Source of the DNA: an uncultured Ruminococcus sp.
GTDB taxonomy: Bacteria > Bacillota > Clostridia > Oscillospirales > Acutalibacteraceae
Length of the DNA stretch: 42,454 nucleotides
Direction: 5' to 3'
Assembly: GCA_902790475.1 (NCBI GenBank)
Contig: CADASG010000015.1
Span: forward strand, 1-42,454
The translations under genes were made by a program, and so were the position numbers. Of the stretch, positions 1-7,379 are shown piece by piece. The first letter of the stretch is position 1; the number at the start of each line of letters is the position of its first letter. Below the pieces are notes generated by a model that was not told where the DNA came from, did not search any database, and was given only the letters and a program-made list of their open reading frames with translations.

Positions 1-79
1 AGGGACGTCCTCTGCTTCCCCTCAATTTGATGTGTCCATTTTATAGGGTATAGTTTAGACCTAACACTCCCCGACCAAA

Positions 80-112
80 ACTCTCCACTCTCAACTCTCA
101 ACTCTCAACTCA
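80..112. repeat. 7-bp tandem repeat, about 4.5 units
   Basis: The unit ACTCTCA (first copy ACTCTCC) is repeated head to tail about four and a half times downstream of the rnf terminator. No gene is visible in positions 1-148; this short array is the only structure I see there. Confidence 0.6.
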
Positions 113-149
113 AAACATCAATACTCCGGAAACTCTCCAACCAAAATAA

Positions 150-188
150 AAAACCGACCTTTCCCGAAACATGGGAGAGGTCGGTTTT
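150..188 (-). terminator. rho-independent terminator of the rnf operon
   Basis: A 16-bp inverted repeat (150-165 against 173-188, one G-U pair) with a 7-nt loop lies just past the rnfB stop. On the minus strand it is followed by a T-rich run, as expected for an intrinsic terminator closing the operon. Confidence 0.9.
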
Positions 189-198
189 GACAAAGCTG

Positions 199-999
199 TT
201 ATCCTAATATTTTAATGCAGCCCGTTGTACAGGAATCCGCGCATGTGCCGCAGCCGGTACACTTGTCGTAGTCGATCGAAGCGCAGTTGTCGGTCACGGT
301 GATCGCGCCCTGAGGACATACCTTGACACACTTGCGGCAGCCTATGCAGCCGCTTTGACAGACCTTGCGCGTCAGCGCGCCCTTGTCCTTGTTTGAGCAG
401 GCGACCGCAACACTCGATACGGAAGGCTTCAGCTCGATAAGGTGATTTGGACACGCCTTGGTGCATAGTCCGCAGCCTACGCAGGCGCGCGGGTCAACGC
501 GTGCAACGCCGTTTTCAAGACAAATCGCGTCGTGCGGACATACAGCCGCGCAGTCGCCCATTCCCAGACAGCCGTAGGTGCAGCTGCCCTTTCCTCCGTA
601 AAGCAGCTTAGCCGCCGCGCAGGTGGGCATACCCTCGTATTGCACCTTGTCCTGAGTATGCTCACAGTCGCCCGAACAGCGCACGAATGCTGTCTGCTCG
701 ATAACGTCGGCGAATTCCACGCCGAGAACCTCGCTGAGCTGTTTGGAAACAGCGTCCGCACCCGGGATACACAGGTTGGTCGGAGTGTCGGGACTGTCGC
801 ACAGGGCTTTTGCGTAGCCGTCGCAGCCGGCATAGCCGCACGCGCCGCAGTTGGCGCCCGGCAGACATTCGCGCACCTTGGGAAAGCGCTCGTCCTCCTT
901 TACAGCCATGATCTTTGAAGCGACGACCAGTACCGCGGCGCAGATAACGCCGATTATCACAACGGGAAGCACCGCTGTTAAAATAGGAGTAAAATCCAT
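199..999 (-). CDS. rnfB: Rnf complex subunit B (iron-sulfur electron carrier)
   Basis: Electron-transfer subunit of the ion-pumping ferredoxin:NAD+ oxidoreductase (Rnf), 266 aa. The order is an N-terminal membrane anchor (about residues 8-28), then a four-cysteine iron-sulfur domain containing GANCGACGYAGC (about 48-59), then two stretches with paired CxxCxxC...CP ferredoxin motifs (ACVGCGLCTKACP, SGCIGCRKCVKVCP, DKCTGCGTCADSC), so several 4Fe-4S clusters. The start is ATG with AAGGAGG seven bases upstream. It is the last gene of a complete six-gene operon in the order C-D-G-E-A-B, the usual Clostridia order. RnfB probably accepts electrons from ferredoxin and passes them into the membrane part. 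Family assignment is secure; the coupling ion cannot be read from the sequence. Confidence 0.96.
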   Translation of the reverse strand: MDFTPILTAVLPVVIIGVICAAVLVVASKIMAVKEDERFPKVRECLPGANCGACGYAGCDGYAKALCDSPDTPTNLCIPGADAVSKQLSEVLGVEFADVIEQTAFVRCSGDCEHTQDKVQYEGMPTCAAAKLLYGGKGSCTYGCLGMGDCAAVCPHDAICLENGVARVDPRACVGCGLCTKACPNHLIELKPSVSSVAVACSNKDKGALTRKVCQSGCIGCRKCVKVCPQGAITVTDNCASIDYDKCTGCGTCADSCTTGCIKILG

Positions 1000-1011
1000 T
1001 GCAAGCCCTCC

Positions 1012-1602
1012 TTACGCAAACAGGTTCTCTATCACGCCGCCGAATCCGAGGAAGGACAGCGAGGTGATCGCCGCCGCCACCAGCGTGACGGGCAGACCCT
1101 TGAAGCTTTCGGGAATGTCGTTGCCCTCAATGGCGGAGCGAACTCCCGAGAACATCACCATTGCGAGGAAGAAGCCGAGACCGCTTCCCAGCGAGTTTAC
1201 CATAGCTTCCAGGAAGGTGTAGCCCTCGTCGATGTTCAAAATGGTCACGCCCAGTACCGCGCAGTTGGTGGTGATAAGGGGCAGATAAACGCCGAGGCTC
1301 TTGTGAAGCGCAGGGATATAGCGCTTTAGCACGATCTCAACAAGCTGCACCAGCGCCGCGATGACGAGAATAAAGACGATTGTCTGCAAATAACCCAGAT
1401 CGTTTGGGGTCAGCAGATACATTTGGATAGGATAGGTCACGGCGGTCGCCATAAGCATTACGAAGATAACCGCTATGCTCATGCCTGTTGCCGAGTCCAT
1501 TTTTTTGGAAACGCCCAAAAACGGGCAGATTCCCAAAAATCTCGACAGCACGTAGTTATTGATAAAGACTGCCGACAGCAGAATGATGATAAGCTTAGTC
1601 AC
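1012..1602 (-). CDS. rnfA: Rnf complex subunit A (membrane)
   Basis: Integral membrane subunit of Rnf, 196 aa, about six hydrophobic helices; homologous to RnfE and to NqrE. The segment around NNYVLSRFLGICPFLGVS near the N-terminus carries the conserved cysteine that, in this family, helps bind a membrane 2Fe-2S centre together with RnfE. The start is GTG at 1602, supported by a GGGGGTG ribosome site; it overlaps the end of rnfE by eight bases (GTGACTAA), which suggests translational coupling. A 12-bp gap separates it from rnfB. Confidence 0.95.
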   Translation of the reverse strand: MTKLIIILLSAVFINNYVLSRFLGICPFLGVSKKMDSATGMSIAVIFVMLMATAVTYPIQMYLLTPNDLGYLQTIVFILVIAALVQLVEIVLKRYIPALHKSLGVYLPLITTNCAVLGVTILNIDEGYTFLEAMVNSLGSGLGFFLAMVMFSGVRSAIEGNDIPESFKGLPVTLVAAAITSLSFLGFGGVIENLFA

Positions 1603-2278
1603 TTGCCGTCACCCCCTGTTCCGCGCAGGACGCTTTGCCGCAGGCAGCCGCAGAGGGACAGCCCGCGCAGCCGAATTCCTTTTTCTTCGGCTTGTTTGCG
1701 GAGAATTTATTTACCAGCGCTATCAGGCAGCCGAATACAAAGAAGCCGCCCGGCGCCATCGTCATAATGGAGATCTTGTTGTCGCTCAGCACGGGGATAG
1801 GCATACCCATGAAGCTGCCGTTGCCGAACACCTCGCGGATCGCCGCCATCAGGATCAGCGCCAGCGTAAAGCCTGCGCCCATGCCCAGCGCGTCAACTGC
1901 GGAGTCAAACACCTTGTTTTTATTTGCGAACATCTCGGCTCTGCCCAGAATAATGCAGTTTACGACAATCAAAGGCAGATAGATGCCCAGCGACTGGTCG
2001 AGTGCGGGCGCAAACGCTTTGACGAGCATTTGCACCATGGTGACGAAGCCTGCGATCAAAACGATGTAGCAGGGGATGCGCACCTTGTCGGGGATGATCT
2101 TGCGCAGTGCGGAAATAACGATATTTGAGCACAGCAGCACCGCCGTTGCGGCGACGCCCATACCCACGGCGTTGGTGACGCTGGTGGAGGTGGCGAGCGT
2201 GGGGCAGGTGCCGAGCACCAGCACCAGAACGGGATTTTCCTTAATGATGCCCTTGGAAAAGTTTTGCAGGGTGTTCAT
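1595..2278 (-). CDS. rnfE: Rnf complex subunit E (membrane)
   Basis: Integral membrane subunit of Rnf, 227 aa from the ATG at 2278. A GTG at 2281 is possible, but the ATG is better spaced from AAGGAGG and overlaps the rnfG stop as TGATG. The N-terminal segment LVLVLGTCPTLATS holds the conserved cysteine that pairs with the one in RnfA. The C-terminus is a soluble, lysine-rich then cysteine-rich tail with four Cys in about sixteen residues (FGCAGCPSAAACGKASC), beyond the usual RnfE fold. The tail could bind metal or be a lineage-specific extension; no function is assigned. Confidence 0.95.
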   Translation of the reverse strand: MNTLQNFSKGIIKENPVLVLVLGTCPTLATSTSVTNAVGMGVAATAVLLCSNIVISALRKIIPDKVRIPCYIVLIAGFVTMVQMLVKAFAPALDQSLGIYLPLIVVNCIILGRAEMFANKNKVFDSAVDALGMGAGFTLALILMAAIREVFGNGSFMGMPIPVLSDNKISIMTMAPGGFFVFGCLIALVNKFSANKPKKKEFGCAGCPSAAACGKASCAEQGVTASD

Positions 2279-2802
2279 CACTGCGCCTCCTTTACTGTTT
2301 CGTATGCCTCAAATGCGGAGGCGATCGCCTTTTTATACGCCTTTGAAGAAATAGTCGCGCCGGTCACCGCGTCTACGCTGTCATAGCTGTCGGCGGTTTT
2401 CCCTTGGTAGCCTTTGCGGTAATCGCTGTCATTGTCCACGACACGTGAGCCGATACCGCTGGTTTCGCTGTGGCTCAGGGTTTTGGTCTGCTCAATGCTG
2501 CCGTCGGCTTTGATTCCGCACACCAGCTTGATCTCACCGCCGTAGCCCTTTGTACTCAGCATAAACACATAGCCCGTGCCGTTTTTGGCTTTGAACGCCT
2601 CTGTCACGCCCTCGGGCAGCTCGGCTTCGATCGGGTCGAAGCCGTCAGCCTCGGCGAGCACCTCCGTCATTGCCTGAAGCTTGGATTCTTCCTCCGCTTT
2701 GGCGATAACGGGGGCGGTTATCATATTGATATACGCCAGCAGCGCGGTCACGGCTAAGCAGATGCCTGCCAGCACCGCGATAGGCTTTACGATCTCTTTC
2801 AT
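2278..2802 (-). CDS. rnfG: Rnf complex subunit G (covalent-flavin subunit)
   Basis: Periplasm-facing type flavoprotein subunit, 174 aa. It has one N-terminal membrane helix (about residues 7-28) and an FMN-binding domain ending in DAVTGATISSKAY. The threonine of the TGAT motif is the family's covalent FMN attachment site, loaded by an ApbE flavin transferase; no apbE gene is in the window. Start ATG at 2802 overlaps the rnfD stop as ATGA, and a GGGAGGTG ribosome site lies upstream. Confidence 0.95.
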   Translation of the reverse strand: MKEIVKPIAVLAGICLAVTALLAYINMITAPVIAKAEEESKLQAMTEVLAEADGFDPIEAELPEGVTEAFKAKNGTGYVFMLSTKGYGGEIKLVCGIKADGSIEQTKTLSHSETSGIGSRVVDNDSDYRKGYQGKTADSYDSVDAVTGATISSKAYKKAIASAFEAYETVKEAQ

Positions 2803-3746
2803 AGCTTATCGGCACCTCCCGTCAAAGGCTTTGGACGCGTAAGCTTTGTGATCGCAGGTGTGAGGATATTCATCAGCAGTATCGAGAAGCTCACGCCCTC
2901 GGGGAAGTTGCCCCAGAAACGGATCAGTATAGTGATGAGTCCGCAGCCCACGCCGAAGATGATCTTGCCCCATTTTGTGGGCGGCGTTGAGCTGTAGTCG
3001 GTCGCCATGAATATCGCGCCCAGCAGCAGACCTCCCGAAAGCAGCTGATACGGAACGTCCTTGCCGCAGATCAGCGACATCACAGCCACGGTGCCGATAA
3101 AGGCCACGGGCGTGTGCCAGCTTATAACTCCGCGGAACAGCAGATACAGTCCGCCGATAAGCAGTGCCGCGGCGCAGGTCTCGCCCAGACAGCCGCCGCG
3201 GAAGCCGAAGAACATGTCTAAGTAAGAGGGCAGAGCGTCGGTCTCACCCTTTGTGATAAGCGTTAGCGGAGTTGCCGAGGATGTGGCGTCAACGGTTCCG
3301 CTCAGGCTGAGATTCGGCGCGACCCAATTGGTCATAGCGCCCGAAAACGCCGTCATCATAATGATACGGGCGGTTATTGCGGGATTTGCGAAGTTTTGAC
3401 CTATGCCGCCGAACAGCTGTTTAACGACGATGATCGCCGCGACGCTGCCGAACGCCGCCTGCCAAAGCGGAATGGTGACGGGCAGGTTGAAGGCGAGCAG
3501 CATTCCCGTGACGACCGCCGACAGATCGGATACGGTGTTTTCACGCTTGCACAGCTTTTCAAACAGGAATTCCGACAGCACGCAGACTCCTACGCAGGTG
3601 AAGATGACCGCGAGACTTCTCCAGCCGAAGATGACGACTGACATTATCGCCGCAGGGATCAGGGCGATAACGACGTCAAGCATAATGCCCTGAGTGGTGC
3701 GCGCCGAATGAAAATGCGGCGACACAGCGGATATCAGCTTGTTCAT
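2799..3746 (-). CDS. rnfD: Rnf complex subunit D (membrane, covalent flavin)
   Basis: Large membrane subunit of Rnf, 315 aa with many hydrophobic helices, related to NqrB. The segment DATSSATPLTLI fits the covalent FMN-threonine site of the family. I place the start at the ATG at 3746 because GAGGAGG lies eight bases upstream and the ATG overlaps the rnfC stop as ATGA; the reading frame stays open further upstream inside rnfC, but those residues look like antisense-type noise. The protein begins MNKLISAVSPHFHS, as usual for RnfD. Confidence 0.95.
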   Translation of the reverse strand: MNKLISAVSPHFHSARTTQGIMLDVVIALIPAAIMSVVIFGWRSLAVIFTCVGVCVLSEFLFEKLCKRENTVSDLSAVVTGMLLAFNLPVTIPLWQAAFGSVAAIIVVKQLFGGIGQNFANPAITARIIMMTAFSGAMTNWVAPNLSLSGTVDATSSATPLTLITKGETDALPSYLDMFFGFRGGCLGETCAAALLIGGLYLLFRGVISWHTPVAFIGTVAVMSLICGKDVPYQLLSGGLLLGAIFMATDYSSTPPTKWGKIIFGVGCGLITILIRFWGNFPEGVSFSILLMNILTPAITKLTRPKPLTGGADKL

Positions 3747-5065
3747 GATCTCGCCTCCTCTTTTGCTTTTTCCTTTTCTTTTTGCAGTCTGACAACAGTT
3801 TTTGCCAGCTTGTTTGTCTGGACCAACGGCCGCTTTGCAGGACACACGTAGCTGCAGCAGCCGCACTCCATGCACAGATCGACCTGAAGCGCGCGCAGAT
3901 CTTCTCCCGAATTCTGCTTGTATGCCTTGGCTATGGCGCGCGGGTCAAGCCGCAGCGGACAGTGGTTCAGGCATGCGCCGCAGTTGATGCAGGGCGTGGT
4001 TTTGGGCGGAGCTGCCTCGCGCTCGTCCATAACGGTGACCGCGTTGGTGTTCTTTAACACGGGCGCGTCCAAATCGGGAACGGCTATTCCCATCATGGGA
4101 CCGCCGTAGAGTATCTTTTTTGCCTCGCTTTTCAGTCCGCCGGCGCTTTCGATAAGCTCGCGGATCGGCGTTCCTACGGGAACGATCACGTTTTTAGGCT
4201 CTTTGACCGCCGAGCCGTCCAGAGTCAGACAGCGCTCGGTCAGCGGCATTCCGGTTTCAAGGTACTCAGCCAAAAACGCCATTGTGGTGATGTTGATGAC
4301 CACCGCGCCTACGTCAAGCGGCAGACTGCCCTTTGGGATCAGTCGGTGCATTGTGTTGTAAACGAGCACCTTTTCGCCGCCCTGAGGGTACATGGAGGGC
4401 AGCACGTGTATCTCGACCTCACTGTCCCTGTCCGCGAATTCACGCAGACGGGCGATAGCCTCGGGCTTGTTGTTTTCTATTCCTATAATAAACCGGTGAA
4501 TGTCCATATAACGGCGGAACGCGTCGATGCCCTTAAAGACATATTCGGTTTTGTCCAGCGCCGTGCGCGTGTCCGAGGTGATGTACGGCTCGCACTCGGC
4601 GGCGTTTATCACCACTGCTTCGATTTCGCTCAGCTCGCGCACATTGAGCTTGACGTTCGTGGGGAAGCCGGCGCCGCCCAAGCCGACGGAGCCGCTGTCA
4701 GCCACCGCCTGAACAAAGCTTTTGTGGTCGGTGACGACAGGAGGGCGAACCTCCTCGCTGATCTCCTGAAGACCGTCGGGCTCGATCACGATGCACGGTA
4801 CGCGCTGACCGTTTGAAATAAGGATGTCGTCGATTTTCAGAACCGTGCCCGAAACGCCCGAATGAACGGGAGCGGACACGTACGCCGACGCTTCGGCGAT
4901 TTTTTGCCCCACCTTCACATAGTCGCCTTTTTTGACAACAGGTTCTGACGGACGGCCGATGTGCATAGACATCGGAACAGTCAGCACCGAGGGCAGCGGC
5001 AGCCTGATTGGAGCGGAGCTTGCCGTATTCTTATGATGCGGCACTTTTATACCATGTAATTTCAT
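3743..5065 (-). CDS. rnfC: Rnf complex subunit C (NADH-binding)
   Basis: Peripheral NAD(H)- and FMN-binding subunit, 440 aa, first gene of the operon. It has an N-terminal barrel-like domain, a nucleotide/flavin segment GLGGAGFPTNVKL (about 130-145) matching the NuoF-type fold, an SLBB-like region, and two C-terminal 4Fe-4S motifs, CINCGACLNHCP and CMECGCCSYVCP. It hands electrons to NAD+ in the forward direction of Rnf. ATG with GGAGG nine bases upstream; the gene directly follows the putative operon promoter. Confidence 0.96.
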   Translation of the reverse strand: MKLHGIKVPHHKNTASSAPIRLPLPSVLTVPMSMHIGRPSEPVVKKGDYVKVGQKIAEASAYVSAPVHSGVSGTVLKIDDILISNGQRVPCIVIEPDGLQEISEEVRPPVVTDHKSFVQAVADSGSVGLGGAGFPTNVKLNVRELSEIEAVVINAAECEPYITSDTRTALDKTEYVFKGIDAFRRYMDIHRFIIGIENNKPEAIARLREFADRDSEVEIHVLPSMYPQGGEKVLVYNTMHRLIPKGSLPLDVGAVVINITTMAFLAEYLETGMPLTERCLTLDGSAVKEPKNVIVPVGTPIRELIESAGGLKSEAKKILYGGPMMGIAVPDLDAPVLKNTNAVTVMDEREAAPPKTTPCINCGACLNHCPLRLDPRAIAKAYKQNSGEDLRALQVDLCMECGCCSYVCPAKRPLVQTNKLAKTVVRLQKEKEKAKEEARS

Positions 5066-5118
5066 ACACTACGCCTCCGGATTCTAAGAGTCATTGCGCC
5101 TAAAGCGCACACACATTT

Positions 5119-5147
5119 ATTATAGCACAAAACAGCCATACCACCAA
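5119..5147 (-). promoter_or_regulatory. candidate rnf promoter
   Basis: On the minus strand a perfect -10 TATAAT (5119-5124) stands 17 bp from a weak -35 TTGGTG (5142-5147), about 50 bp upstream of rnfC. The -10 is convincing; the -35 is only half consensus. Confidence 0.5.
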
Positions 5148-5210
5148 TAGGTTAAGATGCACAATAACAGCACGAAGTTTTTGGGCAAAGTGACAATTCA
5201 CGTTAGCCGC

Positions 5211-5224
5211 CCGACGTTCGTCGG
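5211..5224. other. small perfect palindrome upstream of rnf
   Basis: CCGACGTTCGTCGG is a perfect 14-bp palindrome in the gap between the rnf promoter and the repeat derivative at 5250-5298. It could be an operator or simply a hairpin; nothing else supports a role. Confidence 0.3.
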
Positions 5225-5249
5225 TGGAATAAAACTTTTCAAAAGTTAA

Positions 5250-5298
5250 GGCACCACCGCACAATTCACGGCGCGCGGCTTGGATTGTGCGGTGGTGC
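5250..5298 (-). repeat. 49-bp derivative of the dispersed inverted-repeat element; hairpin between protease gene and rnf
   Basis: Two nearly perfect inverted arms (starting GGCACCACCGCACAATT) flank a 13-base GC-rich centre. Read on the minus strand, its end with the GCCGCGCGCC core and TGAATTGTGCGGTG arm matches the right end of the longer elements at 22058, 27520, 29523 and 31990, so this looks like an internally deleted member. It sits just past the stop of the protease gene and, followed by T-rich sequence on both strands, may also work as that gene's terminator. Confidence 0.7.
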
Positions 5299-5344
5299 TT
5301 TTATTATATGCGATCATATTATGCGATCATATTTTATCGAAAAG

Positions 5345-7351
5345 TCAAAACTGTACGGTGATTCCGGCGATGTGTTTTTGGATCGCGGTTGAGTCGCTGA
5401 TGGTTATCCTGCCGTCGCCTGTCACTTCGGCGGCTTTGATTTGTTCGGCGCTCAGCCCGATCATTTTTGCGACGTATTTTTGGATCGTCGTCGCGTCGTT
5501 GATGTCGATCTTGCGGTCGCCGTTCACGTCGCCCATAAGCGTTTCGGAACCGTGCTTGTCTGCCGGAACAAGGATCGCCTTGATAGGATAGTTGTCAACA
5601 TTAACGCCGTCTCTGCCGTCGGGATTCATTTCAAGGAACTTCTTTTGAGAGCGTGTATACTCAAAGGTCTGTCGGTATGTCGCGTCGGTGATATCCTCCC
5701 TGATATCCGCCATATCCGTCCACTTGCCGTCTGTGAAGAAATAGCTTTCTCCGGAATTCACCACGCTGTTGACTATTGTTTTATGGGCTCCGTCAAAGAT
5801 GTTTATCGAGAAAGGCACTACGTCGCTGTAAACCGTCTTTTCTCCGTCGGCTGACTGACGGCTCATTGTAATGACAACAGAATACTTCTCACCCTTTTTC
5901 AGAAAATACTCTCCCTTCAGGTCGATATTGTAGTAGCCGCTCAGCTCGTGGGTCGTCCTGCCCGTTTCAAGCAGCGTTCCCGAGGCAGGGTCGCCGTTTT
6001 CAACATCCTTATATATCTCGTAAGCCGCCGTTGTGTTCGGAGAGTTTGTGCGGTAGGAAATGCTGTAAAGATATTCGTCCTCCTCAGCGTCAAAAACGTT
6101 TGCCATTTTGGACGTCGTTTCATAGTCCGAGCCGGCGTAGAAGGAAGTCATGAGCAAGTCGTACTGATCGTGATTCTGTTCCTTGTATTTAACCGAAGCT
6201 TCGCTCTCAAAGTCAAAGCTCACCGGAGTTTCCATGCTGTGGTCATAGTAGGAAAGATAGAAGTAACCGCTGTCGTCAATGCCCCACTTGCCTGCGTTGG
6301 GGTCTTCATAAATCGTTACTCCCATTTTATTTACGGTTGCCGTCGCCTTATCCTCCTCGGTAAGCGAGCCGTTTGTATTTTTCACGATAAAAGCGCCGTC
6401 TCCGGGAGGAGTGGTTTTCTTGGCAGCCTTGCCGGAGCTGAAATACCTTGTGAAATTATCCTTGGAATAGTTATCATCGTAGCCTACGATCGTTACCTCA
6501 TGATTTGAAAAATACTTGTTGCCGTTGTTGAACATCGCCCAGTTGTCGCTGTTCATGTTTGAGTCGAAGCAGACGCCGAGCGAGACCGCGTGACCCTGTG
6601 ATATCTCGTTCTTAACGGCGTTAAGTCCTTCTTCGCTTAAATAGTACTGACCGTCACGATCCCACGCGCACGGCGACGGAAGCGCCTTGCCGCCCTTAAA
6701 GCCCTTCACTGAGAGCGGATTGCGGTATTCGGAATCAACGGGGATCGTCCAGTTGTCGGACGCCGTATAACCCGAATCTGTGTTTGAGCGCAGTCTGTTC
6801 TTGCCTGCGTAATAATACGGAAGCTCGCCGTTTATGCTTACGCTTTCGTCAACTGGACCGAAGCCCGACGCAAGAAAATTCAAGCCTAAGCAAGCGGTGC
6901 CGCCGAAGCTGTATGCCGCGGCTGAGTACTCCTTGTCAGCCTGCTCCATATCGTTGCCTTCACCGACCTGAGAAGCGCGGATCTTTCCCTTTGTAACATC
7001 ATTTGCCGTGATCCCGTGATAGAGGAACCATGCGATATATTTTTCGGAAAAATTGACGTTTGTGTTTTTCTCTCCCGCAGGAACTCCCAGATCATTCGCG
7101 AATAAGTAAGAGGTCTCGGCAGCAGCCGCAATACCGAACGCCCAGCAGGTGCCGAAGGGGTTTTGGTTCTTAACAGGCGTGACGTAGTTTTTTCCGTTGT
7201 AATCTCTCAGGTCGATTTTTTCGGGCAGGGTTTGCGCGGTTTCTTCGTGTGGCTGTGTATCGGTTTCAGCCGCGTATGCTGTTCCGCATGAAACCATTGC
7301 CGAAACGGTCATCGACGCTGCCAGCAAGGCAGCAAACACTCTTTTTTTCAT
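5345..7351 (-). CDS. secreted C1 (papain-family) cysteine protease with C-terminal dockerin
   Basis: 668 aa. An N-terminal signal peptide (MKKRVFAALLAASMTVSAM) ends near AYA-AE; a cysteine in VSCG leaves a lipoprotein reading possible but weak. Papain-like domain about 45-340 with oxyanion Gln63, catalytic Cys69 (NPFGTCWAF), His284 (NHEVTIVGY) and Asn325 (VKNTNGS). A beta-rich domain like the lectin-like partner of these proteases follows (about 360-580), then a type I dockerin (about 605-665) with two calcium loops, DVNGDRKIDIND and DGRITISD. It should cut extracellular protein while docked to a cohesin scaffold; no cohesin is in the window. The start at 7351 has AGGAGG upstream. Only 28 bp separate it from the esterase gene before it, so the two are probably one transcript. 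Confidence 0.92.
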   Translation of the reverse strand: MKKRVFAALLAASMTVSAMVSCGTAYAAETDTQPHEETAQTLPEKIDLRDYNGKNYVTPVKNQNPFGTCWAFGIAAAAETSYLFANDLGVPAGEKNTNVNFSEKYIAWFLYHGITANDVTKGKIRASQVGEGNDMEQADKEYSAAAYSFGGTACLGLNFLASGFGPVDESVSINGELPYYYAGKNRLRSNTDSGYTASDNWTIPVDSEYRNPLSVKGFKGGKALPSPCAWDRDGQYYLSEEGLNAVKNEISQGHAVSLGVCFDSNMNSDNWAMFNNGNKYFSNHEVTIVGYDDNYSKDNFTRYFSSGKAAKKTTPPGDGAFIVKNTNGSLTEEDKATATVNKMGVTIYEDPNAGKWGIDDSGYFYLSYYDHSMETPVSFDFESEASVKYKEQNHDQYDLLMTSFYAGSDYETTSKMANVFDAEEDEYLYSISYRTNSPNTTAAYEIYKDVENGDPASGTLLETGRTTHELSGYYNIDLKGEYFLKKGEKYSVVITMSRQSADGEKTVYSDVVPFSINIFDGAHKTIVNSVVNSGESYFFTDGKWTDMADIREDITDATYRQTFEYTRSQKKFLEMNPDGRDGVNVDNYPIKAILVPADKHGSETLMGDVNGDRKIDINDATTIQKYVAKMIGLSAEQIKAAEVTGDGRITISDSTAIQKHIAGITVQF

Positions 7352-7379
7352 TTGACTTCCTCCTGATATAAAAAACAAT

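Noticed and set aside
532-918. Open frames antisense to rnfB (also 477-833 and 851-1222)
   Set aside because: Shadow frames of a GC-biased real gene; no ribosome sites and no recognisable domains, while the minus-strand rnf genes are complete.
5160-5210. Partial similarity of TTTTTGGGCAAAGTGAC to the element interior
   Set aside because: Only a short stretch resembles the TTTTTTGGGCAAGCTGAC segment of the longer copies; too little to extend the repeat derivative leftward with confidence.
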